Origin: an uncultured Bacteroides sp.
Lineage (GTDB): Bacteria > Bacteroidota > Bacteroidia > Bacteroidales > Bacteroidaceae
NCBI RefSeq assembly: GCF_905207245.1
Contig: NZ_CAJLKP010000026.1
Span: 1 to 64,000 of the forward strand
Direction: 5' to 3'
Length of the DNA stretch: 64,000 bases
Program-made: the position numbers and the translations under genes
The notes under the pieces: generated by a model
Told to the model about the DNA's origin: nothing
Databases searched by the model: none
The model's input: only the letters and a program-made list of their open reading frames with translations
Part shown: one piece after another, positions 32,257 through 42,383 of the stretch
Numbering within the stretch: position 1 is the first letter of the stretch
Layout: each line of letters begins with the position of its first letter

Positions 32257-35200
32257 AGTTCGTCATTTCCTTCTTCACATTATCCTTCTGCTGTTCCCTG
32301 TATTGTCTTGGCGGCATGCCAAAGCGTGAGGTGAACAGTTTGTAGAAGGTGCCGCGATTATTGAAGCCTGTCTGATCCATAATCTCTTCAATGGTGAGAT
32401 TTTTGGTCAGCAGTAAACGCTCCGCTATGGTAAGGCGATACTCCTTGATGATGTCGGACGGTGACTTTTCGGTTATCGGTTTCAGTTTCCGGTAGAACTG
32501 GCGGGTGCTATAGCCTAAGTCACTGCTCAGCAGTTCCACGGATAAATCAGGATTGGAGATATTCTTATCTATGGTTTCTATCACTTTATCCAGGAACTCT
32601 TGGTCTTCTTTATGGATGCAGTTGCCGTTCTCTACCTTGAAGGAACTGAAAATGGAGCTATAATACTCTTTTAAGTCCGATTTTCGCTTTATCAGCCGGT
32701 AGACAATCTTCTCCAGGTATTTCACATTGAAAGGCTTGGTAATGTAAGCTTCCGCGCCTGATTCGATGCCTTTCACTTGCTCATCTTCGTTATGGAGGGC
32801 GGACAGGAGGATCAGTGGTATGTGGCTCCACAATTTATTCTGTTTTATCTGTTGTGCAAAAGAGAGTCCGTCGATTTCGGGCATCATCACGTCTGAGATA
32901 ATTAAGTCCGGCTGTCTTAATTCCAGATTGGCTAAAGCCTCCTTGGCATTGTTGAAAGACAATACATTGTACTCCTCTACAAATATCTCCGAAACAAACC
33001 ATAGCATGGAGGGATCATCATCGATAATCATGATTGTTTGTTTGGAGGTGTCGAAGTTAGCGATGGTCTTTTCTAATTCTATGGGCTCTGCATTGACATT
33101 CAAAGGGGGGGCCTCATATACTTCCTGCTGTGTTTCCTGCTCCGTCAAAGCCAGTTCCGGCAAGGTTACTGTGAATGTCGTTATCTCATTGGGCACACTG
33201 TCTACACTGATTTGCCCGTTCAGCAAATTTGTCATGCTTTTGCATATAGCCAGTCCGAGTCCGTTCCGGGAGTTTGCTCCGTTCATTTCGAAGGAATCCA
33301 GTATCTTGTAACGGTCGAATATCTTTGTAAGGTTTTCTTTGGCTATTCCTTTCCCGGAATTAGAGATGCGAAGGGTGAGAAGCCGGTTTTCTACCCTCAA
33401 TCCGACAGTAATACTTCCTTTCTCCGGCGTGTATTTGAAGGCATTGGATATCAGATTGTTCGCAATCTTGTTGAAACAACTGATATCTGTGTTCCATTCT
33501 ATACCCGGTTCAATATTCAACTGATAATCCAGTTCCCGGTTCTCAGCCAATTCACCGAATGACTCCGCAATACCCTGCAGCTTCTCCGATACGGGCAAAC
33601 TCTGAATGGAAAGTGTTTTGTTGCCGGTTTCGAGTTTACGGAACTGAAGCAGTTCCAGGATTAAGCTGTTCAGCTTCTCCGTGTTCTGCTGTATCATCTT
33701 TCCGTATTTGAGGATGTAGGAGTCGGCTTGCGGGTAGGCAAGTATCTTTTCGCATGGGCCGTAAATCAGCGTTAACGGCGTGCAGAACTCATGTGTGATG
33801 TTTGTAAAGAAACGCAGCTTGGATTCGTAGATTTCCTCCTTCTTTTCCCTATTCAGTTTCTTAATCATGCGCTGCTGCTTGCGGCGGTATTGCCGGATGG
33901 TCTGATAAATGGCCGTGAAGCAGAGCAAGGCGATCAGTATGGAATAGATGATATACGCCCAAGTACTCAGATACCAGGGTGGAGTAATGTGGATAACCAG
34001 TGCTTGCGGTTCACTCTCTTTGCCATTCATGTTATTCTTGTATTTCACTAACAGCGTGTATTGTTCCGGTGCGAGATTGGAGAAGATGGCACTGGCCGAT
34101 GTGCCACTCTCTATCCATTGATTACTAACTTCTTCCAGCTTGTAGGAGTAGGAATAATTGTTCCCATTAATATAATCTATTGCCATAAAGTCAATGCAGA
34201 AGAAGTTCTGACCATAGTCCAGTTGTAGTATGGTCTTGTCTTTCTTTTCGTGCAGGAACTCGTGGATGTTATACTCTTTTCCGAAGATGGACAATCCTCT
34301 CAGGCTAATCTGTGGCATATAGTCTTCTGCGATATATGCATTGGGTTTGACGGTGACGAACCCGTTTGTACCGCCGAAAAATAATGTTTCGGTCCGCTGG
34401 TCTTTGTAAAAGGCGCCGTCACTGAATTCGGTCACGTCCAACCCGTTTTCTCTATTGTATGTTTGTCCGGTATTGGTTTTGGAGTTGAATCTTACCAGTC
34501 CCTGATTGGTGCTTAACCAAAGATTATTCTGCTGGTCTTCTAAAATACCGTGTACGGTATTGGTTGAAAGTAGGTTGGCTCTGTCGTGATACTGTGTATA
34601 GTCCTGATTAAAGTAAAGTAATCCGGAACTGGTGCCCAGCCAATACCCCTTTTCGTTTTTGTAGATGGCAAAGATGTCATTGGCAGTTTGACTGTTTACC
34701 ACGTCGTCAAACCTGTAGGGCGTTAATATCTCCGTTTCTATGTTCAAGCGATATGCCCCGTATCCGCGATTTCCAAACCACAGTATGGAGTCGCTTTCCT
34801 GATAAGAGGTGAAGAAGTAATTGGAAGCCATACGTCCATCATCCAGAACAATGCGGGTAGCTGATTTTACGACGGGAGCCGTACCTCCTTTCTGCAAGAT
34901 AACTTTTACAATGCCCTCCCCAACAGTAGATACCCATAAGGTGGTATCATTCAGTTCGTTGATAGAGTGTACGTATTTCACTCTCTTACCGTCTGTTACC
35001 ACGTCAAGTGTATTCAACAGCTTGTTTTTATAGGAGTAATAGTTAATGCCGTTTTCGGTGCCTATCCATAGTTTGTTCATGGAACCTGGAGCAAAGCAAT
35101 AGACGGTATTATCGGTCAAAGCACTGTTATTGACGGATATGCGGTCGAAGGACGTAGATGTGCCGGTTTCGGGAGAATAGTCTTTGATACGTAATATTCC

Positions 35201-36304
35201 ACCTCCTTTAGTGCCTATCCATAAGGTTCTCTCTTCGTCATAATAAAGGGTGCGTATGGGGTTGTTGATTTGATATATGGGAGTATCCAGCACTGTGTTG
35301 GCTATTGAAAAGGTGTCGTTGTAGTACATGTATACTCCCTGCCCGTCGGTTCCTATCCAAACGATATCCTGATACCGGTCCTTCATCAGGCAGAAGATGC
35401 CCGATTGAATCTCGGTAGATTGTATTTGGTACTTCACCTTTTGGTCGGACATATATTTCAGTACAATCAAGCCGCTGCTTTTGAATCCGATATAGTAGTC
35501 ATTCTGCTGTTTGATGATGGAAGAAACTTCTCCGCGGGCTTCGATTTCTGCTTTGAGGTCGGCTATGTAGTACTGCTTCCGGTTGTTGAAGTCATACTCA
35601 TACAGCGAATAAGTTTCATCAATGAAATAAGCTGTCTGGTCTTCGCTGAAGGTCCATAACAGTCTTTCCGGGTGTATGAAAAGGTTGGTGTAGACTAAAA
35701 CTATCTCTTGGCCTTTCTTTTTTATCTTGTAACTGCGAGTGTCGTTATTGGAAGTGAATATCCATAGAATGTCGTTTTCATCAATGACGGTGGATAGTAC
35801 ATGCTCAAAGTTCATTTGGGGAACTTTCAGTTTTTGGAGAGCCTGTTTTTCTTGTTGGTAATAGTAGAGGTATCCATCATCTTTTACGATGAAAAGGTCA
35901 TTTTCGTTACTTTTCGCCATGGAGTTCTTGTCCTTGAACTCTGCAAAGCTTTGGCAAGTCTGGCTTTTGGTGTCCAATCGGTCCAGTCCGTAATTTGTCT
36001 GTATCCACAGCACGTTTTCTTCGGTTTCCATGATGTGGTTTATCAGGTTGCCCGAGAGTAATGCTTTTGAAGGGTTGACAGGATTATATACGTGGATGTC
36101 GGTGCCGTCGAAGACATTCAAGCCGTCGCATGAACCAATCCAGATAACTCCTTGATGATCTTGATAAAGAGACAGGATGGCACTGTTGGACAGGCCGTTC
36201 TTGTTGGAGAATTGTCGGAGGCTGTATGCATGAATCACCAAAGGGAAACAGCATATGAAACAGATGACTAATATGAACCGGATTGTTTTGCGAGTGTTTT
36301 TCAT
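32255..36304 (-). CDS. Hybrid two-component regulator (GH38/PUL 2 side)
   Basis: The 1349-aa protein has a signal peptide (ending VIHAY), reg_prop propeller repeats with WIGSCDGLNVFDG and WLGTSSGLLYFNQ, a Y_Y_Y domain near 700-785, a membrane helix near 795-815, a kinase core with His838, an ATPase domain (NLISNAFKYTPEKGS, NGLGLAICKSM), a receiver with Asp1138 in IISDVMMPEIDG, and a C-terminal AraC HTH. The H-box reads THEFCTPL, with Cys replacing the usual Arg. It diverges from the GH38 gene and probably controls it, and perhaps the PUL 2 operon, which has no regulator of its own in the window. Confidence 0.95.
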   Translation of the reverse strand: MKNTRKTIRFILVICFICCFPLVIHAYSLRQFSNKNGLSNSAILSLYQDHQGVIWIGSCDGLNVFDGTDIHVYNPVNPSKALLSGNLINHIMETEENVLWIQTNYGLDRLDTKSQTCQSFAEFKDKNSMAKSNENDLFIVKDDGYLYYYQQEKQALQKLKVPQMNFEHVLSTVIDENDILWIFTSNNDTRSYKIKKKGQEIVLVYTNLFIHPERLLWTFSEDQTAYFIDETYSLYEYDFNNRKQYYIADLKAEIEARGEVSSIIKQQNDYYIGFKSSGLIVLKYMSDQKVKYQIQSTEIQSGIFCLMKDRYQDIVWIGTDGQGVYMYYNDTFSIANTVLDTPIYQINNPIRTLYYDEERTLWIGTKGGGILRIKDYSPETGTSTSFDRISVNNSALTDNTVYCFAPGSMNKLWIGTENGINYYSYKNKLLNTLDVVTDGKRVKYVHSINELNDTTLWVSTVGEGIVKVILQKGGTAPVVKSATRIVLDDGRMASNYFFTSYQESDSILWFGNRGYGAYRLNIETEILTPYRFDDVVNSQTANDIFAIYKNEKGYWLGTSSGLLYFNQDYTQYHDRANLLSTNTVHGILEDQQNNLWLSTNQGLVRFNSKTNTGQTYNRENGLDVTEFSDGAFYKDQRTETLFFGGTNGFVTVKPNAYIAEDYMPQISLRGLSIFGKEYNIHEFLHEKKDKTILQLDYGQNFFCIDFMAIDYINGNNYSYSYKLEEVSNQWIESGTSASAIFSNLAPEQYTLLVKYKNNMNGKESEPQALVIHITPPWYLSTWAYIIYSILIALLCFTAIYQTIRQYRRKQQRMIKKLNREKKEEIYESKLRFFTNITHEFCTPLTLIYGPCEKILAYPQADSYILKYGKMIQQNTEKLNSLILELLQFRKLETGNKTLSIQSLPVSEKLQGIAESFGELAENRELDYQLNIEPGIEWNTDISCFNKIANNLISNAFKYTPEKGSITVGLRVENRLLTLRISNSGKGIAKENLTKIFDRYKILDSFEMNGANSRNGLGLAICKSMTNLLNGQISVDSVPNEITTFTVTLPELALTEQETQQEVYEAPPLNVNAEPIELEKTIANFDTSKQTIMIIDDDPSMLWFVSEIFVEEYNVLSFNNAKEALANLELRQPDLIISDVMMPEIDGLSFAQQIKQNKLWSHIPLILLSALHNEDEQVKGIESGAEAYITKPFNVKYLEKIVYRLIKRKSDLKEYYSSIFSSFKVENGNCIHKEDQEFLDKVIETIDKNISNPDLSVELLSSDLGYSTRQFYRKLKPITEKSPSDIIKEYRLTIAERLLLTKNLTIEEIMDQTGFNNRGTFYKLFTSRFGMPPRQYREQQKDNVKKEMTN

Positions 36305-36332
36305 ATCTGTATATCGGACTAATTAGGTATTG

Positions 36333-36340
36333 CAAAGATA
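36333..36340 (-). promoter_or_regulatory. Candidate -7 box of the second hybrid regulator
   Basis: TATCTTTG on the minus strand lies 29 nt upstream of the regulator start. A TTTG at 36368-36365 is 24 nt further upstream, a longer spacer than usual. The rest of the 225-bp divergent region shows no clear plus-strand promoter for GH38. Confidence 0.4.
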
Positions 36341-36529
36341 GAGAATAATGGCAGGATGTCACTGCAAAAACGAGGAAAAAGAGTGCTACTTATCTGACTT
36401 TTTTGTCTGTTTGGCCGCCATGGCCCGATTGTGAGACTATATGGCATAAATGTGTATCTGCATTTTCATAAATACGCTTAGCTTTACGGCTGATAAGAAA
36501 CCTCATTATTTACAATAGACTGTTTTACT

Positions 36530-39500
36530 ATGAAACTACCGATTATCCTATTGGCATCCGCCTTGCTTTGTGCAGGCAGCGTGCAAGCGCAAGATGCAAA
36601 ACAAGAGAAGAAAGCGAAAGCTTACATGGTGGCAGATGCGCATTTGGACACCCAGTGGAACTGGGATATACAAACCACCATCAAGGAGTATGTCTGGAAC
36701 ACTCTGTCACGCAACCTGTTTTTGCTAAAGAAGTACCCCGATTACATCTTCAACTTTGAAGGCGGTGTGAAGTACGCATGGATGAAGGAGTATTATCCCG
36801 GCGAGTACGAACAACTCAAATCATTTATCAGTTCGGGCCGTTGGCACATCAGTGGCAGTAGCTGGGAGGCTTCGGACGTGCTGGTTCCTTCCGTGGAGTC
36901 TTCCATTCGTAATATCTTGCTTGGGCAGGAATACTACCGGCAGGAGTTCGGAGTGGAAAGTACCGACATCTTCCTTCCCGACTGCTTTGGTTTCGGCTGG
37001 ACGTTGCCCACCATTGCCAATCACTGCGGTCTCATCGGCTTTTCTTCCCAAAAACTGGATTGGCGCGTCAATCCTTTCTATGGTAAAAGCAAACACCCTT
37101 TTACTATTGGACTGTGGCAAGGAGTAGATGGTTCCTCTATCATGCTTGCGCACGGCTATGACTATGGCAAGCGTTGGAGCAACATCGACTTATCAGAAGA
37201 TAAACAACTGCAGGAACTGGCCAAGCGTACTCCACTGAACACCGTGTACCGCTATTACGGTACGGGTGATACGGGCGGTTCTCCTACTCTCGGCTCCGTC
37301 AACTCTGTAGAGAAAGGCATCAAAGGGAACGGGCCGTTGGAAATCATCAGCGCCACCAGCGACCAGTTGTTTAAAGACTATCTTCCCTATGACAAACATT
37401 CCGAATTGCCCGTATTCAACGGAGAATTGCTGATGGATGTGCATGGAACGGGATGTTATACTTCGCAGGCTGCCATGAAGCTCTACAACCGGCAGAATGA
37501 GCTGTTGGGTGATGCAGCCGAGAGAGCTGCCGTTGCTGCAGATTGGCTGGGTATAGCCGACTATCCGGGCAAGAGCCTGACAGAATCGTGGAAACGTTTC
37601 ATCTTCCATCAATTCCACGATGACCTTACGGGTACCAGCATTCCCCGTGCTTATGAGTTTTCATGGAATGACGAATTCCTTTCACTGAAACAGTTCTCCG
37701 GTATATTGACTACCTCTGTCGGTGCTGTTTCCGAGAAGATGGATACCCGCGTCAAGGGAATTCCTGTGGTATTCTACAATGCACTGGGCTTTCCGGTGAC
37801 GGATGTGGTGGAAATAGCCGTTGAGGCTTCCAAGTTCCCCAAAGGCATCAGTGTTTATGACGCGGAAGGTAAAAAAGTTGCTTCACAACTGCTGTCTTAT
37901 GAAAACGGAAAAGTGCACTTGCTGGTAGAAGCCACGGTGCCTGCCACCGGATATGCCGTTTATGACATCCGCCTTTCCGGAAATCAACAACAGGCAGCTA
38001 CATCTGTCGCAACCACTGTTATAGAGAACTCCGTATACAAGATTTCACTGAATGAACAAGGGGATATAACTTCTTTGTACGATAAGACGAATGGTAAAGA
38101 GCTTGTTAAGAACGGTAAGTCGATTCGCCTGGCGCTATTTACGGATAATGCCTCTTACAACTGGCCTGCCTGGGAAATTATGAAGAAGACAGTGGACAGC
38201 ACCCCTGTTTCCATAACGGAAGATGTCAGAATGACTCTGAGTGAAGACGGAGACTTGCGCAAGACCCTATGTGTGGAGAAGCGTCATGGTGAATCTGTAT
38301 TCCGTCAGTATATCCGTCTTTACGAAGGAGAACTGGCTGAACGTATAGACTTCTACAATGAAATTGACTGGCAATCCACCAATGCCCTCCTGAAAGCGGA
38401 ATTCCCTTTGAATCTTGATAACGAGAAAGCAACCTATGACCTCGGTGTAGGCACTGTTCAGCGCGGTAACAACGTGTTGACTGCTTATGAAGTGTATGCC
38501 CAATACTGGGCAGACCTGACTGACCGTGACGGCAGCTATGGCGTTGCCATTATGAATGACAGCAAATATGGCTGGGATAAGCCCGATAACCATACGCTCC
38601 GTCTGACTTTGCTCCATACGCCTGCCACAAAGAATAATTATTCTTATCAGGACCGCCAGGATTTAGGCTATCATACGTTTACATACAGCTTGATGCCTCA
38701 TACCGGCAATTTGGACAAAGCACAAATTGCGAAAGATGCCGAAGTGCTGAATCAGCGTGTCAAGGCTTTCGAAGTAGAGAAGCATAACGGAACATTAGGA
38801 AAAACCTTCTCCTTGGTATCTTCGGACAACGCCCATGTGGTAATTAAGGCTTTGAAGAAAGCGGAAAGCTCTGACGAATATGTGGTGCGTGTATACGAAA
38901 CCGGCGGCAAAGCTCCACAGAATGCCGTGCTGACCTTTGCCGGAAACATCTTGAGCGCCAATGAAGCGGACGGAACGGAAAAGACTACAGGCAGTGCCGC
39001 CTTTAATGGCAACCAACTGCAAGTTTCCATACAACCCAACAGTATCAAGACTTATAAACTCCGCCTGAATGCTGCCGGAAAAGCAGCGTTGAAGTCCGAA
39101 CAGCTTTCTCTGAACTATGACCGTAAATGCTTTAGCTGGAATGAATTTCGCTGGGAAGCCGATTTTGAGTCAGGCTATTCCTATGCAGCCGAGTTGGTTC
39201 CTGCTGAATTGACTGTCAACCGGGTTCCTTTCCGTCTGGAAACCAAAGAAGAACTGAATGGTATGGCATGCACCGGAGATACTTTGCAGTTACCTGCGGG
39301 GCACGCTTACAACCGTTTGTATATCTTGGCTGCTGCGGCAACTGCTGAGCAGGACTCTAAAGGTATATTCCGTGTAGGTAAGAGTGTGCAGGAGGTTGTT
39401 GTTCCATCTTATACCGGTTTTGTCGGTCAATGGGGACATACGGGGCATACGCAAGGCTATCTGAAGGATGCGGAAGTAGCCTACATCGGTACACACCGCC

Positions 39501-40141
39501 ACTCGGCAGAGGGTGACCATGCGTATGAGTTTACTTATATGTTCAAGTTTGCCATTGATATTCCGGCTAAGGCCACTCAGATTATCCTGCCGGATAATAA
39601 AAATATGGTCTTGTTTGCCGCTACGCTTGTGGAAGAACCTTATGCTCCTGCCGAGGCTGTATCTACTTTATTCCGTACTGCCAATAAAGACAATGCCGGT
39701 CTGCAAGGGGTGACAGAACCCGAGGTCAATCTGCTGAAACCGGAACACATCGTTGCTTGGTCGGGATATATCAACGACAAAGAAAAGCCTGCATTCCTTA
39801 TCGACGGAAACGAGAGCACCAAATGGTGTGACATCTCCATGCTTCCCAATTACGTAGACTTCGACTTGGGAACAGAAAAAGAAATCAGTGGTTGGAAGGT
39901 GGTGAATGCTGCGCAGGAAAGTTTCTCTTACATAACCGGCGGTTGCTTCCTGCAAGGCAGAAACAACCAGGATGAGGCATGGCGCACGCTGGACTTTGTT
40001 ACGGGTAATAAGCAGAATGTAATCAACCGTTCTTTAGGTAAGGCCGAAAAAGTACGTTATCTGCGTTTGTTGGTTACTCAGCCCGTGCAGGCTCCCAACG
40101 GGAAAGCTACACGTATTTATGAATTTGCTGTTTACGAATAA
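36530..40141 (+). CDS. GH38 alpha-mannosidase with C-terminal discoidin domain
   Basis: The 1203-aa secreted enzyme has a signal peptide (ending GSVQAQ) and the GH38 catalytic domain at about 30-310: zinc ligands His38 and Asp40 in DAHLDTQWNWD and nucleophile Asp151 in LPDCFGFGWTLP. A middle helical domain (SWKRFIFHQFHDDLTGTSIP near 350-370) and the large C-terminal beta domains follow. Residues about 1060-1203 look like an F5/8 type C discoidin module (AFLIDGNESTKWCD, VDFDLGTEKEISGWKVV). It removes alpha-mannose residues. Divergence from the hybrid regulator and closeness to GH76/GH125 support a role in degrading a mannose-rich glycan. Confidence 0.92.
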   Translation: MKLPIILLASALLCAGSVQAQDAKQEKKAKAYMVADAHLDTQWNWDIQTTIKEYVWNTLSRNLFLLKKYPDYIFNFEGGVKYAWMKEYYPGEYEQLKSFISSGRWHISGSSWEASDVLVPSVESSIRNILLGQEYYRQEFGVESTDIFLPDCFGFGWTLPTIANHCGLIGFSSQKLDWRVNPFYGKSKHPFTIGLWQGVDGSSIMLAHGYDYGKRWSNIDLSEDKQLQELAKRTPLNTVYRYYGTGDTGGSPTLGSVNSVEKGIKGNGPLEIISATSDQLFKDYLPYDKHSELPVFNGELLMDVHGTGCYTSQAAMKLYNRQNELLGDAAERAAVAADWLGIADYPGKSLTESWKRFIFHQFHDDLTGTSIPRAYEFSWNDEFLSLKQFSGILTTSVGAVSEKMDTRVKGIPVVFYNALGFPVTDVVEIAVEASKFPKGISVYDAEGKKVASQLLSYENGKVHLLVEATVPATGYAVYDIRLSGNQQQAATSVATTVIENSVYKISLNEQGDITSLYDKTNGKELVKNGKSIRLALFTDNASYNWPAWEIMKKTVDSTPVSITEDVRMTLSEDGDLRKTLCVEKRHGESVFRQYIRLYEGELAERIDFYNEIDWQSTNALLKAEFPLNLDNEKATYDLGVGTVQRGNNVLTAYEVYAQYWADLTDRDGSYGVAIMNDSKYGWDKPDNHTLRLTLLHTPATKNNYSYQDRQDLGYHTFTYSLMPHTGNLDKAQIAKDAEVLNQRVKAFEVEKHNGTLGKTFSLVSSDNAHVVIKALKKAESSDEYVVRVYETGGKAPQNAVLTFAGNILSANEADGTEKTTGSAAFNGNQLQVSIQPNSIKTYKLRLNAAGKAALKSEQLSLNYDRKCFSWNEFRWEADFESGYSYAAELVPAELTVNRVPFRLETKEELNGMACTGDTLQLPAGHAYNRLYILAAAATAEQDSKGIFRVGKSVQEVVVPSYTGFVGQWGHTGHTQGYLKDAEVAYIGTHRHSAEGDHAYEFTYMFKFAIDIPAKATQIILPDNKNMVLFAATLVEEPYAPAEAVSTLFRTANKDNAGLQGVTEPEVNLLKPEHIVAWSGYINDKEKPAFLIDGNESTKWCDISMLPNYVDFDLGTEKEISGWKVVNAAQESFSYITGGCFLQGRNNQDEAWRTLDFVTGNKQNVINRSLGKAEKVRYLRLLVTQPVQAPNGKATRIYEFAVYE

Positions 40142-40167
40142 ATCCGTTGATCGTAATCCTGATTAAA

Positions 40168-40203
40168 GAAATATCCGACTGATTCTAAACAGTCGGATAT
40201 TTC
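40168..40203 (+). terminator. Terminator after GH38
   Basis: A perfect 14-bp stem, GAAATATCCGACTG (40168-40181) with 40190-40203, lies 27 nt after the GH38 stop and just before the stop of the convergent ATPase gene. It may serve both strands; the minus-strand tail is TTTAATC. Confidence 0.65.
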
Positions 40204-40244
40204 CTGTTGCAATAGAAAATGCTTTTTCATCTTTCATGGTTGTC

Positions 40245-42032
40245 TTATTCATCGGCTTTTCCGTTGAAACTGCCGTCTACCTCCTCGCACACCCGCATTT
40301 CCATCCCTTTATATACCACTACAACCTTGTGCAGCCGGGTGTTGCCGATGGCGCGTTTCACTGTGTCCGTGTCGGCGTAGCGGTTGGCTTGGGCAATGGC
40401 TTCCCGGCGCAGTTCTTCCACGCGGTTTTCGGGGTCTTTGTACTTGGCATACTTCAACTCCACGATGTAACTGTGCGTCATGTCGGAGTAAATCTCCAGC
40501 ATCGGACAGAGGAAGATATCGACGTATCCTGCCTGTGTGTCCTGTTCGGAGATGGGGCGGTAGAAGCGATTCTGAGCAGTCATGGCAAGGGTGAAGCCGT
40601 GGACAAAGAACTCGCCCTTCTGCTTGTCACGCTGTGAGGCATAACGCTTCAGACAGTCGGCAATGTAGCCGAAGTAGGACTGCCAATCACCCCGATAGGC
40701 CAGTGCACTGGATAGTTCGCTCTTTTCATAGCTGCTGAAGCTGAGGTCGGCATCATTATAAGTATTCAGCAGATAGGTGTAGAGTTGTTCCTGCACCACC
40801 ATATTGGGAATGGTCAGTTTGGTTTTTCCTTCGTGCATTCCGCTGATGGTGAGCATTCCGAAGTAGTAGAGCAGGCTTACGAAATTATCGGGATTGGTGA
40901 TGCTGACGGCAGGGAAACCATCCTTCAGGTCACCGGTGATATAGCCTTGGCTCACTAAAGTCTGGATGATGGAGGCATCGTGGGCAAATTCCTTGTCCTT
41001 GCGGATGAGCATGCGCAACTTCTCATAGTCGATGCGGATGTTGCTCTCTATCATGTTTTGCGGCACTTTACCATTATCAATGTAGTTTTTTACGAAATAA
41101 AGCACCATATTGGAGTTGTACATCGTGGTTTCGCCATAACAATCCTGCGCAAAACAGTAATTGTCATACCAAGGTTTCATTATCTCTATCAATTCGTCCA
41201 CGGTGTGGCGGAAAGGACTGTTTGTAGAATAATAGTTAAGCATTTCGCGCACTTCTTCTTCAGTGAAACCCATCAACTGGTTGAATTTCGATGAGAGTGA
41301 GTAGTTGGTACCAATGTTGAATCCGCTGGTCAGGTCGTCCATCGTCACAGGGCTTACGCCGGTGATGAAGCAGCGCTTGATGCTGGAATAGGTTCCTGCC
41401 TTCACTTTGTTAAATAGATTACGCAGATAACCTTCGCCATGCGTCTCGTCAGTGTATCGGCGTAAACTTTCGGGATTGGAAAGGATGGCGTTGGTGAAAT
41501 GGTCGTATTCGTCGATGAAAAGGTACATTTTCTGTCCGGCGCGTTCACATACTTGGTAGAGGAATTCCAGTTGCGCTACAGCTCCGTTTTTGGTATGCAG
41601 TTCTTCCCATGTCTCCGGGGGGAGGAGATCGGCATATTTCTTGCAAAAGCTCTCGATGGTTGTGCCGCAGTGCTCATCCAATCCTTTGCGGTAATCATTT
41701 AGTTCGGCATTGATGCCGGAAAAGTTGAGATAGAGCACTAAGTAGCTGTTGCGGTCAGGCGTGGGGTGTTGCCCGATGTAGAGGTCACCAAAAAGATCGT
41801 CAAACTTATCGCGGGTACTCACGTCATAATAGTGTTGCAGGATATTCAGTGTCAGACTCTTGCCAAAGCGTCGTGGACGGATGAAGAAGAAGAAACGGTC
41901 TGCCTGCTCTATCATGGGGATGAAGCGGGTTTTATCTACATAATAATAGTTGTCGCAGCGAATATCTGCAAAGTTCATCATTCCGTAGGGAAGTCTTTTC
42001 CTGTCCTGTACTATATAGTCCAATGGATTCAT
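40245..42032 (-). CDS. AAA-ATPase-like / PD-(D/E)XK nuclease-family protein
   Basis: The 595-aa protein has an N-terminal AAA-ATPase-like domain (PF09820 type): the start LPYGMMNFADIR, VDKTRFI, and a P-loop in RPRRFGKSLTLNIL near residue 55, with LFIDEYDHF as Walker B near residue 170. The C-terminal part fits the PD-(D/E)XK-like module (PF08011 type): AGYVDIFLCP and YIVELKYAKYKDPE, with Asp and Glu-x-Lys as expected active-site residues. These proteins are numerous and often multiplied in Bacteroides genomes; their role is unknown, with mobile-element or defence functions suggested. It sits alone between GH38 and PUL 2 and is probably an insertion into that locus. Confidence 0.9.
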   Translation of the reverse strand: MNPLDYIVQDRKRLPYGMMNFADIRCDNYYYVDKTRFIPMIEQADRFFFFIRPRRFGKSLTLNILQHYYDVSTRDKFDDLFGDLYIGQHPTPDRNSYLVLYLNFSGINAELNDYRKGLDEHCGTTIESFCKKYADLLPPETWEELHTKNGAVAQLEFLYQVCERAGQKMYLFIDEYDHFTNAILSNPESLRRYTDETHGEGYLRNLFNKVKAGTYSSIKRCFITGVSPVTMDDLTSGFNIGTNYSLSSKFNQLMGFTEEEVREMLNYYSTNSPFRHTVDELIEIMKPWYDNYCFAQDCYGETTMYNSNMVLYFVKNYIDNGKVPQNMIESNIRIDYEKLRMLIRKDKEFAHDASIIQTLVSQGYITGDLKDGFPAVSITNPDNFVSLLYYFGMLTISGMHEGKTKLTIPNMVVQEQLYTYLLNTYNDADLSFSSYEKSELSSALAYRGDWQSYFGYIADCLKRYASQRDKQKGEFFVHGFTLAMTAQNRFYRPISEQDTQAGYVDIFLCPMLEIYSDMTHSYIVELKYAKYKDPENRVEELRREAIAQANRYADTDTVKRAIGNTRLHKVVVVYKGMEMRVCEEVDGSFNGKADE

Positions 42033-42083
42033 TTCCTGTCCTCCTTATTGTTTTTTAATCTGTTACCTTGTAACACAACGATA

Positions 42084-42091
42084 CAAAGATA
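42084..42091 (-). promoter_or_regulatory. Candidate -7 box of the AAA-ATPase gene
   Basis: TATCTTTG on the minus strand, 51 nt before the start codon; no -33 match seen. Confidence 0.4.
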
Positions 42092-42240
42092 ACAAAAGTT
42101 CTTATAGGGACGATGCGTTTCTAACTACATATTTTATGAAGTATTTCAGGTTTATCTTTTGGGCACTGCATGCCTCGGCATTCCGTAATATCCCGGTATA
42201 GGTTGATAGATAGACTGTGCAGGCCTTCCACTTGTTACTA

Positions 42241-42275
42241 AAATGGCGTCTTCCTTTTGCAGAAAGACGCCATTT
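42241..42275. terminator. Intergenic hairpin upstream of the AAA-ATPase gene
   Basis: AAATGGCGTCTT (42241-42252) pairs perfectly with AAGACGCCATTT (42264-42275) around an 11-nt loop, with T-rich sequence on both sides. It can act as a terminator in either direction and would separate PUL 2 transcripts from the ATPase gene. Confidence 0.5.
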
Positions 42276-42383
42276 CTCTTCTTTTGCTAATACAAACCTT
42301 TTTTGAAAACATGAAAATAGGAGTTACATGTGCCGGATAATGCCTGTAAATGCAGCTATTTCCTATGCTGTTTTTCAGATGTT

